64,000 nucleotides of DNA from Synergistaceae bacterium (GTDB taxonomy: Bacteria > Synergistota > Synergistia > Synergistales > Synergistaceae): positions 51,924 through 115,923 of the forward strand of contig JAAYFL010000028.1 in NCBI GenBank assembly GCA_012728235.1, in the 5' to 3' direction. Below the pieces are notes generated by a model, which ran no database searches, was not told the origin of the DNA, and was given only the letters and a program-made list of their open reading frames with translations. This document shows, in pieces, positions 49,286-57,183 of the stretch. Every line of letters begins with the position of its first letter. The first letter of the stretch is position 1. A program made the position numbers and the translations under genes.

Positions 49286-50299
49286 TTATTTGTTGTTATA
49301 AATTTTATCTTCAAATGGCGAAGATATAACTCCTCTCTCCGTTATAATGCTAGTAATTAGATGTGCTGGAGTTATGTCGAAAGACGGGTTCCAAACTGGA
49401 ATTCTTTCTGGTATTACTGTTTTGTTGTTCATTTTTCTTACCTCATCTGATGAACGTAATTCTATTGAGATACATTTGCCTTCAGGGCAGTTTAAATCAA
49501 AAGTACTTGTAGGCGCAGCTACATAAAATGGAACTTTATGTTCTTTGGCAACTATTGCAAGTGAGTATGTACCAATTTTATTGGCCACATCTCCATTAGA
49601 TGCTACTCTATCTGCACCAACAATGACTGCATCAATTCTTTGAGTAGACATTAAAAAGGCCGCCATAGAGTCACAAATAACAGTAATATCAAATCCTTCT
49701 TCATATAATTCAAATGAGGTAATAAGGCCTCCTTGTAACCTAGGTCTAGTCTCGCTTATAAAAACGGAGATTGTTTTGTTATTTTCTTTTGCTGCTCTTA
49801 TAACTCCCAATGCAGTCCCATATCCAGCTGTAGCGTAAGAACCAGCATTACAGTGCGTTATAACCGTAGCACAAGGAGGTAAAAGTTCTTGACCATAGTT
49901 TGATAATGTTTTATTAATTTCGATATCTTCTTTATAAATTTTATCCGCTTCTTTTTCAAAAATTTCATAAATTTTTTTGTTATTTTGATTCTCATAGAAT
50001 ATTTTTGACATTCGATCCAATGACCAATGAAGGTTAACTGCGGTTGGACGTGTTTTCGAGAGGCTATAGATTGCATTTTCTATATAAGACTTATTGTTAG
50101 TATAAGAGGAAAGAAGTACTCCATATGCCGCAGCTATGCCAATAGCAGGAGCTCCCCTTACCGTCATATTCTCTATTGCTGTTACGACGTCACTATATTT
50201 ATTACAATCAATGTACTTTATTTCATATGGTAGGCATCTTTGATCCAATAAACGTAAAACTCGTTTATTAGATATCCATTCAATAGCTCTTGGAATCAT
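49286..50299 (-). CDS. mtnA: Methylthioribose-1-phosphate isomerase
   Basis: MtnA converts methylthioribose-1-phosphate to methylthioribulose-1-phosphate. The 337-residue product has the substrate-binding MTVRGAPAIGIAAAYG, the catalytic cysteine in ITHCNAGSYATAGYG and the aspartate in VGADRVASNGDVANKIGTY. It is distinguished from eIF2B subunits by these two residues. It lies between xseA and ahcY. No mtnK, mtnP or mtnB-D gene is visible in this window. Confidence 0.93.
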   Translation of the reverse strand: MIPRAIEWISNKRVLRLLDQRCLPYEIKYIDCNKYSDVVTAIENMTVRGAPAIGIAAAYGVLLSSYTNNKSYIENAIYSLSKTRPTAVNLHWSLDRMSKIFYENQNNKKIYEIFEKEADKIYKEDIEINKTLSNYGQELLPPCATVITHCNAGSYATAGYGTALGVIRAAKENNKTISVFISETRPRLQGGLITSFELYEEGFDITVICDSMAAFLMSTQRIDAVIVGADRVASNGDVANKIGTYSLAIVAKEHKVPFYVAAPTSTFDLNCPEGKCISIELRSSDEVRKMNNKTVIPERIPVWNPSFDITPAHLITSIITERGVISSPFEDKIYNNK

Positions 50300-50305
50300 A
50301 GGATT

Positions 50306-51544
50306 TTAATCCCCTTTATGTTTATTAGTCTTTAAAATAATCTTTTTTATTGTTGCTTCCAATAAGGTGTTTTGTGATTCTATATATATAATGTCTCCTA
50401 CTTTTAATAAACTTGGATCTTTTATTACATTTCCTAAACTATCTTTGGAGATTGAATATCCTCTATTTAATATATTCCTAGGAGAAGATGAATTAATTAA
50501 AGTTTCAATTGATTTTAATTTTGTTTCAAAATTATGAATTTTAAAGACAATTAGATCTTTAAAATTTATGTATTTGTTTTTTAAATTATCAAAAGCGGGC
50601 TCAAGATATCCTTTTTGCAAATTAATAATCAGACTTTCTTCCCTAAAAATTAAAATATCTACTAAGCGTTTCACTCTTTGTTGCGTTGAAACAAAGATTC
50701 TTTCTTTATAGTTTTGTAAATACTTCTGAATTTCCTTCGTATCAGGGAAAATATGCTCAGCGACACTAGAAGGTGTTGGAGAACATAAATCCGCAGCTAA
50801 GTCAGAAAGGGTGTTGTCTATCTGATGTCCAAGACCCGTCACTACTGGAATTGGAGAATAAAATATTGCACGAACAACATCTTCATTATCAAAAACATCT
50901 AGGTCGTCCCTACTTCCACCACCTCTAATAAGAACGATTAACGATAAATTTGGGATAAAACGGCACTTATTCAAAGCAGATAATATTTCACCTTGTGCAT
51001 CAATTCCCTGCATAAGACTTGGAATAATAACAAGATCTGAATTTGGATAGCGTATCGATGATATTTTTAAAAAATCTTGTAGAGCAGCTCCGGAAAGAGA
51101 GGTTATTATGGCTAGCTTTTCGGGATATTTAGGAATAAGCAATTTCTTTTGAGGATCAAAAATGCCTTCTTCCTCGAGCCTTACTCTTAACATCTCTTTT
51201 GCTCTAGCTTTTGCACCTGCCCCAATGGGAAAAACAACATTGGCATAAATCTGGTAGGAACCCCTTGCTCCATATATGTCAATTCTTCCTTTAACAAGTA
51301 CTTCATCTCCATCTTTGGGCCATGTTATTACGGAAGAAGCATTAGAGCGGAATAAAACACAAGACACCCGAGTTTCACTTCCGAGAAGTGAAAAGTAGGT
51401 ATGTCCACTCGTATGGCGCTTAAAACCAAGAATTTCTCCTCTAACGTTCACATCTTGCAGGGCACTTACAGAGGATATTGTATCCCTTAGTATCCCTGTC
51501 ATTTCATCTACTGTAATGACTTTGCTGTTAACAGAAGAACTCAC
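50306..51544 (-). CDS. xseA: Exodeoxyribonuclease VII large subunit
   Basis: XseA is the catalytic subunit of exonuclease VII. The 412-residue product has the N-terminal OB fold (NVRGEILGFKRHTSGHTYFSL) and the nuclease core with ITSLSGAALQDFLKI, IVLIRGGGSRDDLDVF and TGLGHQIDNTLSDLAAD, followed by a coiled coil. The partner xseB is at 334-540. It lies 7 bases behind nusB. Confidence 0.96.
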   Translation of the reverse strand: MSSSVNSKVITVDEMTGILRDTISSVSALQDVNVRGEILGFKRHTSGHTYFSLLGSETRVSCVLFRSNASSVITWPKDGDEVLVKGRIDIYGARGSYQIYANVVFPIGAGAKARAKEMLRVRLEEEGIFDPQKKLLIPKYPEKLAIITSLSGAALQDFLKISSIRYPNSDLVIIPSLMQGIDAQGEILSALNKCRFIPNLSLIVLIRGGGSRDDLDVFDNEDVVRAIFYSPIPVVTGLGHQIDNTLSDLAADLCSPTPSSVAEHIFPDTKEIQKYLQNYKERIFVSTQQRVKRLVDILIFREESLIINLQKGYLEPAFDNLKNKYINFKDLIVFKIHNFETKLKSIETLINSSSPRNILNRGYSISKDSLGNVIKDPSLLKVGDIIYIESQNTLLEATIKKIILKTNKHKGD

Positions 51545-51551
51545 TGATAAA

Positions 51552-52070
51552 TTACTCCGTCTTTTCTTTCCTTACGATACGACCCAACACGCCATTCACG
51601 AATCGTCCAGAATTTGATGTTCCATAAATTTTTGACAGTTCAACAGCTTCGGAAATCGCAACGGCAATTGGAACACTTTTAGAAATAAGCCCCTCATAAA
51701 GAGCTAATATTATTGCGACCTTGTCTACGGTAACCATACGCTCTAGGCGCCAACCTATGATATTATTTCTTAATAATGAGAACACTTCATCTATGTTGTT
51801 ATATATGCCACGAACGAGACTAAAAGCATAGGCAAAGACCTCTTCTGCTTCTTCGCTCTCTGTAGAGAATAACTTCCCTGATATATCATTATTGCTATTT
51901 TTATCATTTAAAAAAACATTTTCTTCATCTTCTAACCAATATTCTGTTGATTCATAAAGAGAAATTGCCATTTCGACATCCAATTCGCTTCTAATATCAA
52001 GCTGATATAGCAATTGTAAGGCTATTTCTCGAGATTTTCTACGCAATTTTGATATGTTTTTATTTTCCAA
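51552..52070 (-). CDS. nusB: Transcription antitermination factor NusB
   Basis: NusB with NusE forms the RNA-binding part of rRNA antitermination complexes. The core SKLRRKSREIALQLLYQLDI and the C-terminal AIILALYEGLISKSVPIAVAISEAVELSKIYGTSNSGRFVNGVL are diagnostic. I chose the TTG start at 52070, 4 bases after the stop of the upstream gene, giving 172 residues. An ATG at 52121 would add 17 residues, overlap that gene by 47 bases and has no ribosome-binding site. A 35-residue acidic insertion (about 45-80) is unusual for NusB. Confidence 0.9.
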   Translation of the reverse strand: MENKNISKLRRKSREIALQLLYQLDIRSELDVEMAISLYESTEYWLEDEENVFLNDKNSNNDISGKLFSTESEEAEEVFAYAFSLVRGIYNNIDEVFSLLRNNIIGWRLERMVTVDKVAIILALYEGLISKSVPIAVAISEAVELSKIYGTSNSGRFVNGVLGRIVRKEKTE

Positions 52071-52074
52071 TCCG

Positions 52075-52548
52075 TCATCCCCAAATACGTTGTTTAATTT
52101 TACTAAGATACTTTTGTCCATCAGAGGTTAGTAATAGCCATGATGTGGCGTATCCTATTATAAGAGCAATAAAAGACATTATAATCCCCTTAATTCCCAA
52201 ATTTACTAAAGCTGTAAGAGCAGCTAAGAGAGCACCCCAAAATATTGGAAGTTCCCAAATCGGGGTAAGATGTGGGTTATCTTGAGGAGAAATATCCAAC
52301 CAATTTATCTGAACATCAATTCCAGAAGAGATAAAGATATCTGATATTTTTTTTTCAAAATTTGACCGCAAATCTATTAAATCTGAGGCAGGCTTTGAGA
52401 TATGAATACTAAGTAGATTCTTCTCTCCAAGAAATGAAATTTCTTGGAGAGAAGAATCCTTAGGCAACTCTTTATTAATTAATTGCTTGATTCCATCACT
52501 ATCAAGCCAAATTTTTCCGTTTTTTGTTGTACGCCAGAAAAAAAACAC
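52075..52548 (-). CDS. Hypothetical membrane protein between asp23 and nusB
   Basis: I do not recognise this 157-residue protein. It has an extended soluble N-terminal part (about 1-110) and two closely spaced membrane segments near the C-terminus (about 100-120 and 122-140), then a short basic tail. A GTG start at 52548 lies 8 bases after AAGGAG. Position between asp23 and nusB suggests an Asp23-linked envelope role similar to the AmaP anchor of staphylococci, but this is only an inference from context. A 12-base perfect hairpin lies directly before its ribosome-binding site. Confidence 0.7.
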   Translation of the reverse strand: MFFFWRTTKNGKIWLDSDGIKQLINKELPKDSSLQEISFLGEKNLLSIHISKPASDLIDLRSNFEKKISDIFISSGIDVQINWLDISPQDNPHLTPIWELPIFWGALLAALTALVNLGIKGIIMSFIALIIGYATSWLLLTSDGQKYLSKIKQRIWG

Positions 52549-52564
52549 AGGTAACACTCCTTAA

Positions 52565-52605
52565 TATTTGAGGTCGATTCCCAAAACTGGAAGCGACCTC
52601 AAATA
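52565..52605. other. Strong intercistronic hairpin without a T-tract
   Basis: TATTTGAGGTCG (52565-52576) pairs perfectly with CGACCTCAAATA (52594-52605), with a further TTCC/GGAA step inside. No T-run follows on either strand. On the minus strand it lies between the asp23 stop and the ribosome-binding site of the next gene. It may act in mRNA processing or attenuation. Confidence 0.6.
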
Positions 52606-52616
52606 GTGATTATAAG

Positions 52617-53105
52617 TTAAAGTTCTCCGTTTAGGGGCACAGGTGTAAAATCTTTATCCGAGAGCCCAGATTCGATAGTTTTTTTATTTATAAAAGATAT
52701 TCCCTGTACATATATATTTACACTTTTTAATTGATAACCGGTTGTTTGTTCAACCTGTCTTTTAATTGACTCTTGAAGATCCCAACATATATCGGGTATG
52801 CGTAATCCATATTTTACTAAGACATACGCATCAATTACAATTTCAGGTACATCAGCTTCTGAAATTGTAACCCTTATTCCATTTGTGGTCTTTCGTCCTA
52901 GTCGAAGGTTCGCCATTAGCCCTGGATTAGAAGGGAAAACACCTTCTACAGTATTTAATGCGTTCATAGCGAGATGAGCGATTACATCTTCAGAAACGCG
53001 TACGTTCCCTTCATAATTCGGTTGACTAATAGCGTCTTCTTTTCTTTCCAATAAAAGTTGCTCATTATCTTTTAATATTTCATCCTTATTAGATGCCATA
53101 GTCAT
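52617..53105 (-). CDS. Asp23/Gls24 family envelope stress protein
   Basis: The 162-residue product has the Asp23 domain: GNVRVSEDVIAHLAMNALNTVEGV, then IVIDAYVLVKYGLRIPDICWDLQ and the ending VNIYVQGISF. Staphylococcal Asp23 binds the membrane and is tied to cell-envelope stress. I chose the ATG at 53105, about 8 bases after GGGGG. The N-terminal 30 residues are charged and variable. Efp and a zinc-ribbon protein gene precede it, the order also seen in Firmicutes. Confidence 0.9.
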   Translation of the reverse strand: MTMASNKDEILKDNEQLLLERKEDAISQPNYEGNVRVSEDVIAHLAMNALNTVEGVFPSNPGLMANLRLGRKTTNGIRVTISEADVPEIVIDAYVLVKYGLRIPDICWDLQESIKRQVEQTTGYQLKSVNIYVQGISFINKKTIESGLSDKDFTPVPLNGEL

Positions 53106-53146
53106 TTGAGAACCCCCAATACTTTTAAACACACATATATAATATA

Positions 53147-53563
53147 TTAATTAGGTTCGGGGACCTTAAATCCCTTTCCGCAATGAGGGCACACTAAATC
53201 TTCATCTTCTTCATATAATGCTGGCTCGAAATAAAATCCTTCTTCACAGTAAGGACATTTCACAGAAGCATATTCCTCTTCATCAAACTCTTCATAATCA
53301 TATTCGTCGTCGTCTTCATCGTAATCATCCTCATCTTCTAAAAGGAGATCAAGTTCATCTTCAATTTCCGAAACATCTTCATCTAACTGCTCTAAATAAT
53401 CATTCAAGTCTTGATGCAAGTTTTCATGATCTTCAATAGCTTCTGCTAACGAGTCTAGTGAATCGACTAAAGCCTTATAAAACTTCTGACTTTCAGGAGT
53501 ATCTGCCAAATTTTGTCCATCGATAAGACCCTTTAAATAAGATATTTTTTCACGTGCACACAT
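53147..53563 (-). CDS. Acidic zinc-ribbon protein (CD1247-like)
   Basis: This 138-residue protein has a helical N-terminal part with MCAREKISYLKGLIDG and SLDSLAEAIEDHE. A very acidic stretch of about 40 residues follows, rich in Asp, Glu and Tyr. Two CxxC pairs form the zinc ribbon at the end (CPYC and CPHC). The family is found in clostridia (CD1247 N-terminal domain) and its function is unknown. The ATG at 53563 follows AGGAGGG by 6 bases. It lies between efp and asp23. Confidence 0.85.
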   Translation of the reverse strand: MCAREKISYLKGLIDGQNLADTPESQKFYKALVDSLDSLAEAIEDHENLHQDLNDYLEQLDEDVSEIEDELDLLLEDEDDYDEDDDEYDYEEFDEEEYASVKCPYCEEGFYFEPALYEEDEDLVCPHCGKGFKVPEPN

Positions 53564-53605
53564 GTTAAACCCTCCTGTCATATTACCTATAATTGAAGTA
53601 ATAGG

Positions 53606-54178
53606 TTATTTTTTTGCTCTTTCCAAATATTCGCCTGTCCTTGTATCAACTAATATATACTCCCCTGTCTCAATAAAAAAAGGAACTGTTACGACGAGTC
53701 CTGTTTCCGTAGTGGCCGGTTTACCACCTCCGGAAGCTGTATCACCCTTAAATGGAGGTGGAGTGTCTTGAATTTTTAAAGTTACAGATGTTGGAAGCTC
53801 AATTCCAAGAATTTTTCCTTCATATAAATCAAAGCTTACTTCCAAATCATCTATAAGATATTTTATAGCATCTCCTAAAGTCTCGGGCGATAGAGAAACA
53901 TGATCGTATGATTGCAAATCCATAAATATATAGTCATCTCCATCTTTGTATTGATATTGAGCTGGCGTTTCATCAAATATAATGCGCTCAAATCGTTCCC
54001 CGGATTTAAACGATTGTTCTATAATGGAACCTGTCTCTAGGTTACGAAACTTTCCTCTAACAATAGCACCACCTCGTCCCATTTTATGATGAGAACACTC
54101 TACAATCAACCACATACCATTATCCCATTTTATTTTTAATCCTGGGCGAAAATCACTTGTATCTACTTCTTGTGCCAT
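53606..54178 (-). CDS. efp: Elongation factor P
   Basis: EF-P rescues ribosomes stalled at proline stretches. The 190-residue product has three beta domains and ends VDTRTGEYLERAKK, the family C-terminus. The tip of domain I reads HHKMGRGGA. The usual modifiable lysine (PGKG in E. coli, residue 34) is an arginine here (about residue 35), with Met in place of Pro. The ATG at 54178 follows GGAGGG by 6 bases. It begins a row that continues with the zinc-ribbon and asp23 genes. No modification gene (earP, epmA, ymfI) is in this window. Confidence 0.95.
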   Translation of the reverse strand: MAQEVDTSDFRPGLKIKWDNGMWLIVECSHHKMGRGGAIVRGKFRNLETGSIIEQSFKSGERFERIIFDETPAQYQYKDGDDYIFMDLQSYDHVSLSPETLGDAIKYLIDDLEVSFDLYEGKILGIELPTSVTLKIQDTPPPFKGDTASGGGKPATTETGLVVTVPFFIETGEYILVDTRTGEYLERAKK

Positions 54179-54263
54179 CATATTCCCTCCTATATCTTCA
54201 AAATACAACAATATATTTGTTGTAGCACATCTCCATTAGAAGCCTTATAAAAATAATAATTTT

Positions 54264-54878
54264 TTAGCTATTTGTTTTTATTAATTGTCTCTCACTTGCA
54301 GAATTTATAAAAGTATTTTGGTTAAGCTCATTAGTTAAAACTAGAACTTCTTTATTTAATTGTAATTGTACTTTATCATCTTGATTCAGCTTGACAAAAA
54401 CGTTTAGAAAATAATGGCGAACATCATATTTTTTATTATTCAATTCTAATGTATGCGGCTCAATAAAAATTGTTTCAGATAAAATGATTTCGGGTGTTTG
54501 TGTAGCGTAATTAGCATCTACCACATATGCTTTTATCTCATTCACATCGTTTCCCTTAAAAAGAGGCTCTAACAGATGAGATGGAGTATGAAAAACGGAA
54601 TGTATATTTGGCACATTGTCACAATTTACGTTTCCAGACAAGGGTATTTCTCCGTTTTTTATAGAATCCGAAAACCATTTTTCAGTAATTGCAAATGATT
54701 GTTTTGCAATATTTTCTCTAGTTAAAGAATTTATTACAATCGAATGACCTTCAAACGTCTTATTAACTACTGTTAATGCCAGTATCATTGTTCCCAAAGC
54801 AACCGATAAGAGTATTATCGATGTTACTAAAATCATTCCTTCTAATCTTTTGCAAACAAAAGATTTTCTGAAAGACAA
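54264..54878 (-). CDS. Type IV pilin-like protein (PilX/GspK-like minor pilin)
   Basis: The 204-residue product has a short basic leader ending in KRLEG and a hydrophobic segment MILVTSIILLSVALGTMILAL. The segment resembles a prepilin N-helix, cut after Gly, but position +5 is Thr rather than Glu, as in GspK/PilX-type proteins. The rest is a hydrophilic pilin-like domain. I chose the TTG start at 54878, 8 bases after GGAGG; the longer frame begins with TTG at 54893. It overlaps the upstream pilW-like gene by 37 bases. Confidence 0.6.
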   Translation of the reverse strand: MSFRKSFVCKRLEGMILVTSIILLSVALGTMILALTVVNKTFEGHSIVINSLTRENIAKQSFAITEKWFSDSIKNGEIPLSGNVNCDNVPNIHSVFHTPSHLLEPLFKGNDVNEIKAYVVDANYATQTPEIILSETIFIEPHTLELNNKKYDVRHYFLNVFVKLNQDDKVQLQLNKEVLVLTNELNQNTFINSASERQLIKTNS

Positions 54879-55852
54879 TTGGGCAACCTCCAAACTGTTT
54901 TATATACATAAAGCTGATAAGTTGATTTAATAACACTCCATTCACTTTCTAATTCAGGAAAACACCTTTCAATTCCTATAATTTTTTTGTAGTCATTATA
55001 TTGAAATTTCCCTCTCGAAAGTATGTAGATTGTGATAAAATTTTTATTATTATCTAAATAAAACCTTATGTCCTGTATCCCGTCAACTCTTGGTTGATCA
55101 CCAGATATCTTATAATCATTTGTATATAAAATGGCATTCTTACAAAAAACTTTTAAAGCCGATAAAAGGTACATTTTATCATTTTTATAAAGCTGGAAAT
55201 ATTCATCATTTAAATAACTCTCTACTTCAAGAAAATACCTATCACTACTAACCCATCGAACGACCAAAGGATTAGCATTAGGGAAAGAACTTCTAAATAC
55301 TATACAGTTTTTTATGTTGTTTGGAGCACCGCTATTTGATGCAACAATAGTATTTTTATCTATTTTTTTTGTAAATGATATTACCTTTCCTTGCTCCTTA
55401 TATTTGAAGTTTGATTTTAATTTTTTATAATCACATTTAGCAAATACAATTCGTAATTCTGCATTTTCTAACCCCAAAGGGTTTTTCACAACACTAACGG
55501 GACCTGTCCAGTTAAAGGGCTGAAACCGACTATTCCCAAAAGATTGTTTATACCCATCCACATCTGTCGGCACTCCTAACCCACAGTAAAAAATAGGATA
55601 ACGTAAAAGTGATACAACAGAAAAAGCCCTATTATAAGCTGCTCTATAATCTATAAGTTTGATTAAGTAATTTCCAGTTTGTTGTAAAAGGGTTAAGAAA
55701 AAAGGTATCAAGAATAAGAAGAAAAAAATAGAAATTAATATATCTACCAATGTAAAAGCAAAATTCCTACTCTTTCGTTGCCCAAATAATACTGTCTTTT
55801 TCTTCGCCAAAATAAGTTTCAAAATGGAATTCAATATTATAATCGCCTTCAT
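54842..55852 (-). CDS. Type IV pilin-like protein (PilW-like minor pilin)
   Basis: The product contains the prepilin signature RKSRNFAFTLVDILISIFFF. Cleavage would fall after Ala, and position +5 is Asp instead of the usual Glu. The large soluble domain of about 270 residues has no motif I recognise. The start is uncertain: the frame opens at 55852 inside the preceding pilin gene, giving 336 residues and an unusually long leader. A later TTG or GTG would give a normal short leader but has no clear ribosome-binding site. Confidence 0.6.
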   Translation of the reverse strand: MKAIIILNSILKLILAKKKTVLFGQRKSRNFAFTLVDILISIFFFLFLIPFFLTLLQQTGNYLIKLIDYRAAYNRAFSVVSLLRYPIFYCGLGVPTDVDGYKQSFGNSRFQPFNWTGPVSVVKNPLGLENAELRIVFAKCDYKKLKSNFKYKEQGKVISFTKKIDKNTIVASNSGAPNNIKNCIVFRSSFPNANPLVVRWVSSDRYFLEVESYLNDEYFQLYKNDKMYLLSALKVFCKNAILYTNDYKISGDQPRVDGIQDIRFYLDNNKNFITIYILSRGKFQYNDYKKIIGIERCFPELESEWSVIKSTYQLYVYKTVWRLPNCLSENLLFAKD

Positions 55853-56093
55853 CCAGTCCTATAATTTTGATAACATGCTTTTTATTTATACTCGATAGCT
55901 TTTCTGGTTTTGTTCCAGATAAAAGTCTTGTTAAACATTCCTGTTTTAATAATTCAATAGCAAGTTTATTCTCTATATGATCTTGAAGTTTAGCTGTTAG
56001 AGAAAAAGAAGAGGCAATTAAGGCTGTATATAACAAAAATATCGGAGATAATATAATAAATTCTATAAGAGTATACCCTTTATGTTTGTGCAT
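55767..56093 (-). CDS. Small type IV prepilin-like protein
   Basis: The 108-residue product begins MHKHKG and then YTLIEFIILSPIFLLYTALI, a canonical prepilin signal with cleavage after Gly, an aromatic +1 residue and Glu at +5. The remaining 75 residues are a short soluble domain without recognisable motifs. It is too small to be the main pilin with certainty; it could be a minor pilin of the GspI/PilV type. It begins 4 bases after the pilT stop and overlaps the next pilin gene. Confidence 0.7.
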   Translation of the reverse strand: MHKHKGYTLIEFIILSPIFLLYTALIASSFSLTAKLQDHIENKLAIELLKQECLTRLLSGTKPEKLSSINKKHVIKIIGLDEGDYNIEFHFETYFGEEKDSIIWATKE

Positions 56094-56097
56094 CTTC

Positions 56098-57173
56098 TTA
56101 GTAAATATTTCTTTTTAGCTCTTGAATATCAAAACAACGCTTTATTGCGTCATCTTCAGTGATAATCCTCTCATTAACCATCCTCGCTAGGTCTTGATCC
56201 ATTGTATGCATACCAAGAGAAAGTCCAGTTTGTAATGTATTTTTTATCTGAGAAGTTTTTGTTTCTCTTATATGATTACGTATTGCACTATTAGTTAATA
56301 ACATCTCTGTAGCTGCTATTCTGCCTTTACCTGCAGCTAAAGGAACAAGTTGTTGGGACAATATTCCTAATAAAGTTGACGAAAGCTGGACTCTTATTTG
56401 TTGATGTTGGTAAGGAGGAAACACATCTATTATTCTGTCGATGCTTTGTGATGCATCTTGAGTATGTAGTGTTGTCAAAACAAGATGTCCTGTTTCTGCA
56501 GCGGTTATAGCAGCAGAAATAGTTTTAAAATCCCTTAACTCTCCAATTAAAATGACATCAGGATCTTCTCTCATAGCTCTTACTACTGCTTCAGCAAAAC
56601 TATTGGTATCTCTACCAACTTCTCTCTGCCTAACAAAGGATTTTTCAGAAGTGTATAAAAACTCAATAGGATCTTCAATCGTTATTATATGCAAAGAACG
56701 TGTTTTATTTAATTTTTGTACCATTGCGGCAAGTGTTGTAGATTTACCTGATCCCGTAGGACCTGTTACTAAGAATAGACCTCTGTTTTTCTCCGTAATT
56801 TCATATATTGCTTTAGGCAAAAGGAGGTCTTCTATTGATTTAATTTCGTTATGAATTATACGTAAAACTAGGGCAGGATTCCCTTTTTCAAAAAAAAGTT
56901 TCCCCTAAACCTCTGATACTTGTTTTCTATTAATTCTAATGCGAAACTAAAGTCCAATTCTTTATCTTTATAGAATGTTTTTAATTGTTTTTCGTCTAAT
57001 AGTGATTTTATAGTAGATTCCATATCTTTGTTAGTAAGAAAATCAAAATTTAAGCACCAAGTGAGTTCTCCATCAATTCTTATTGCTGGTCTTGTTCCCA
57101 CACCTAAATGAATATCACTAGCAGACTTCTTTACACCTTCAATTAAAAGATTTCTTAAAAAAACACTATTCAT
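56098..57173 (-). pseudogene. pilT: Twitching motility ATPase PilT, frameshifted at an eight-T run
   Basis: PilT drives pilus retraction. The gene reads as two frames. The first runs from ATG 57173 (7 bases after AGGAG) with LRNLLIEGVKKSASDIHL and ends at TAG 56868-56870. The second continues with LPKAIYEITEKNRGLF, Walker A GPTGSGKS, the Walker B region DPDVILIGELRD, TLHTQDA and SAIRNHIRE. The frames join if one T is added to the T8 tract at 56890-56897, turning the end of the first frame into FFFEKGNPALVLRIIHNE. With this repair the length is 358 residues, the normal PilT size. Both the ATPase core and the N-terminal PAS-like part are present. Confidence 0.85.
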
Positions 57174-57183
57174 AAACATTCTC

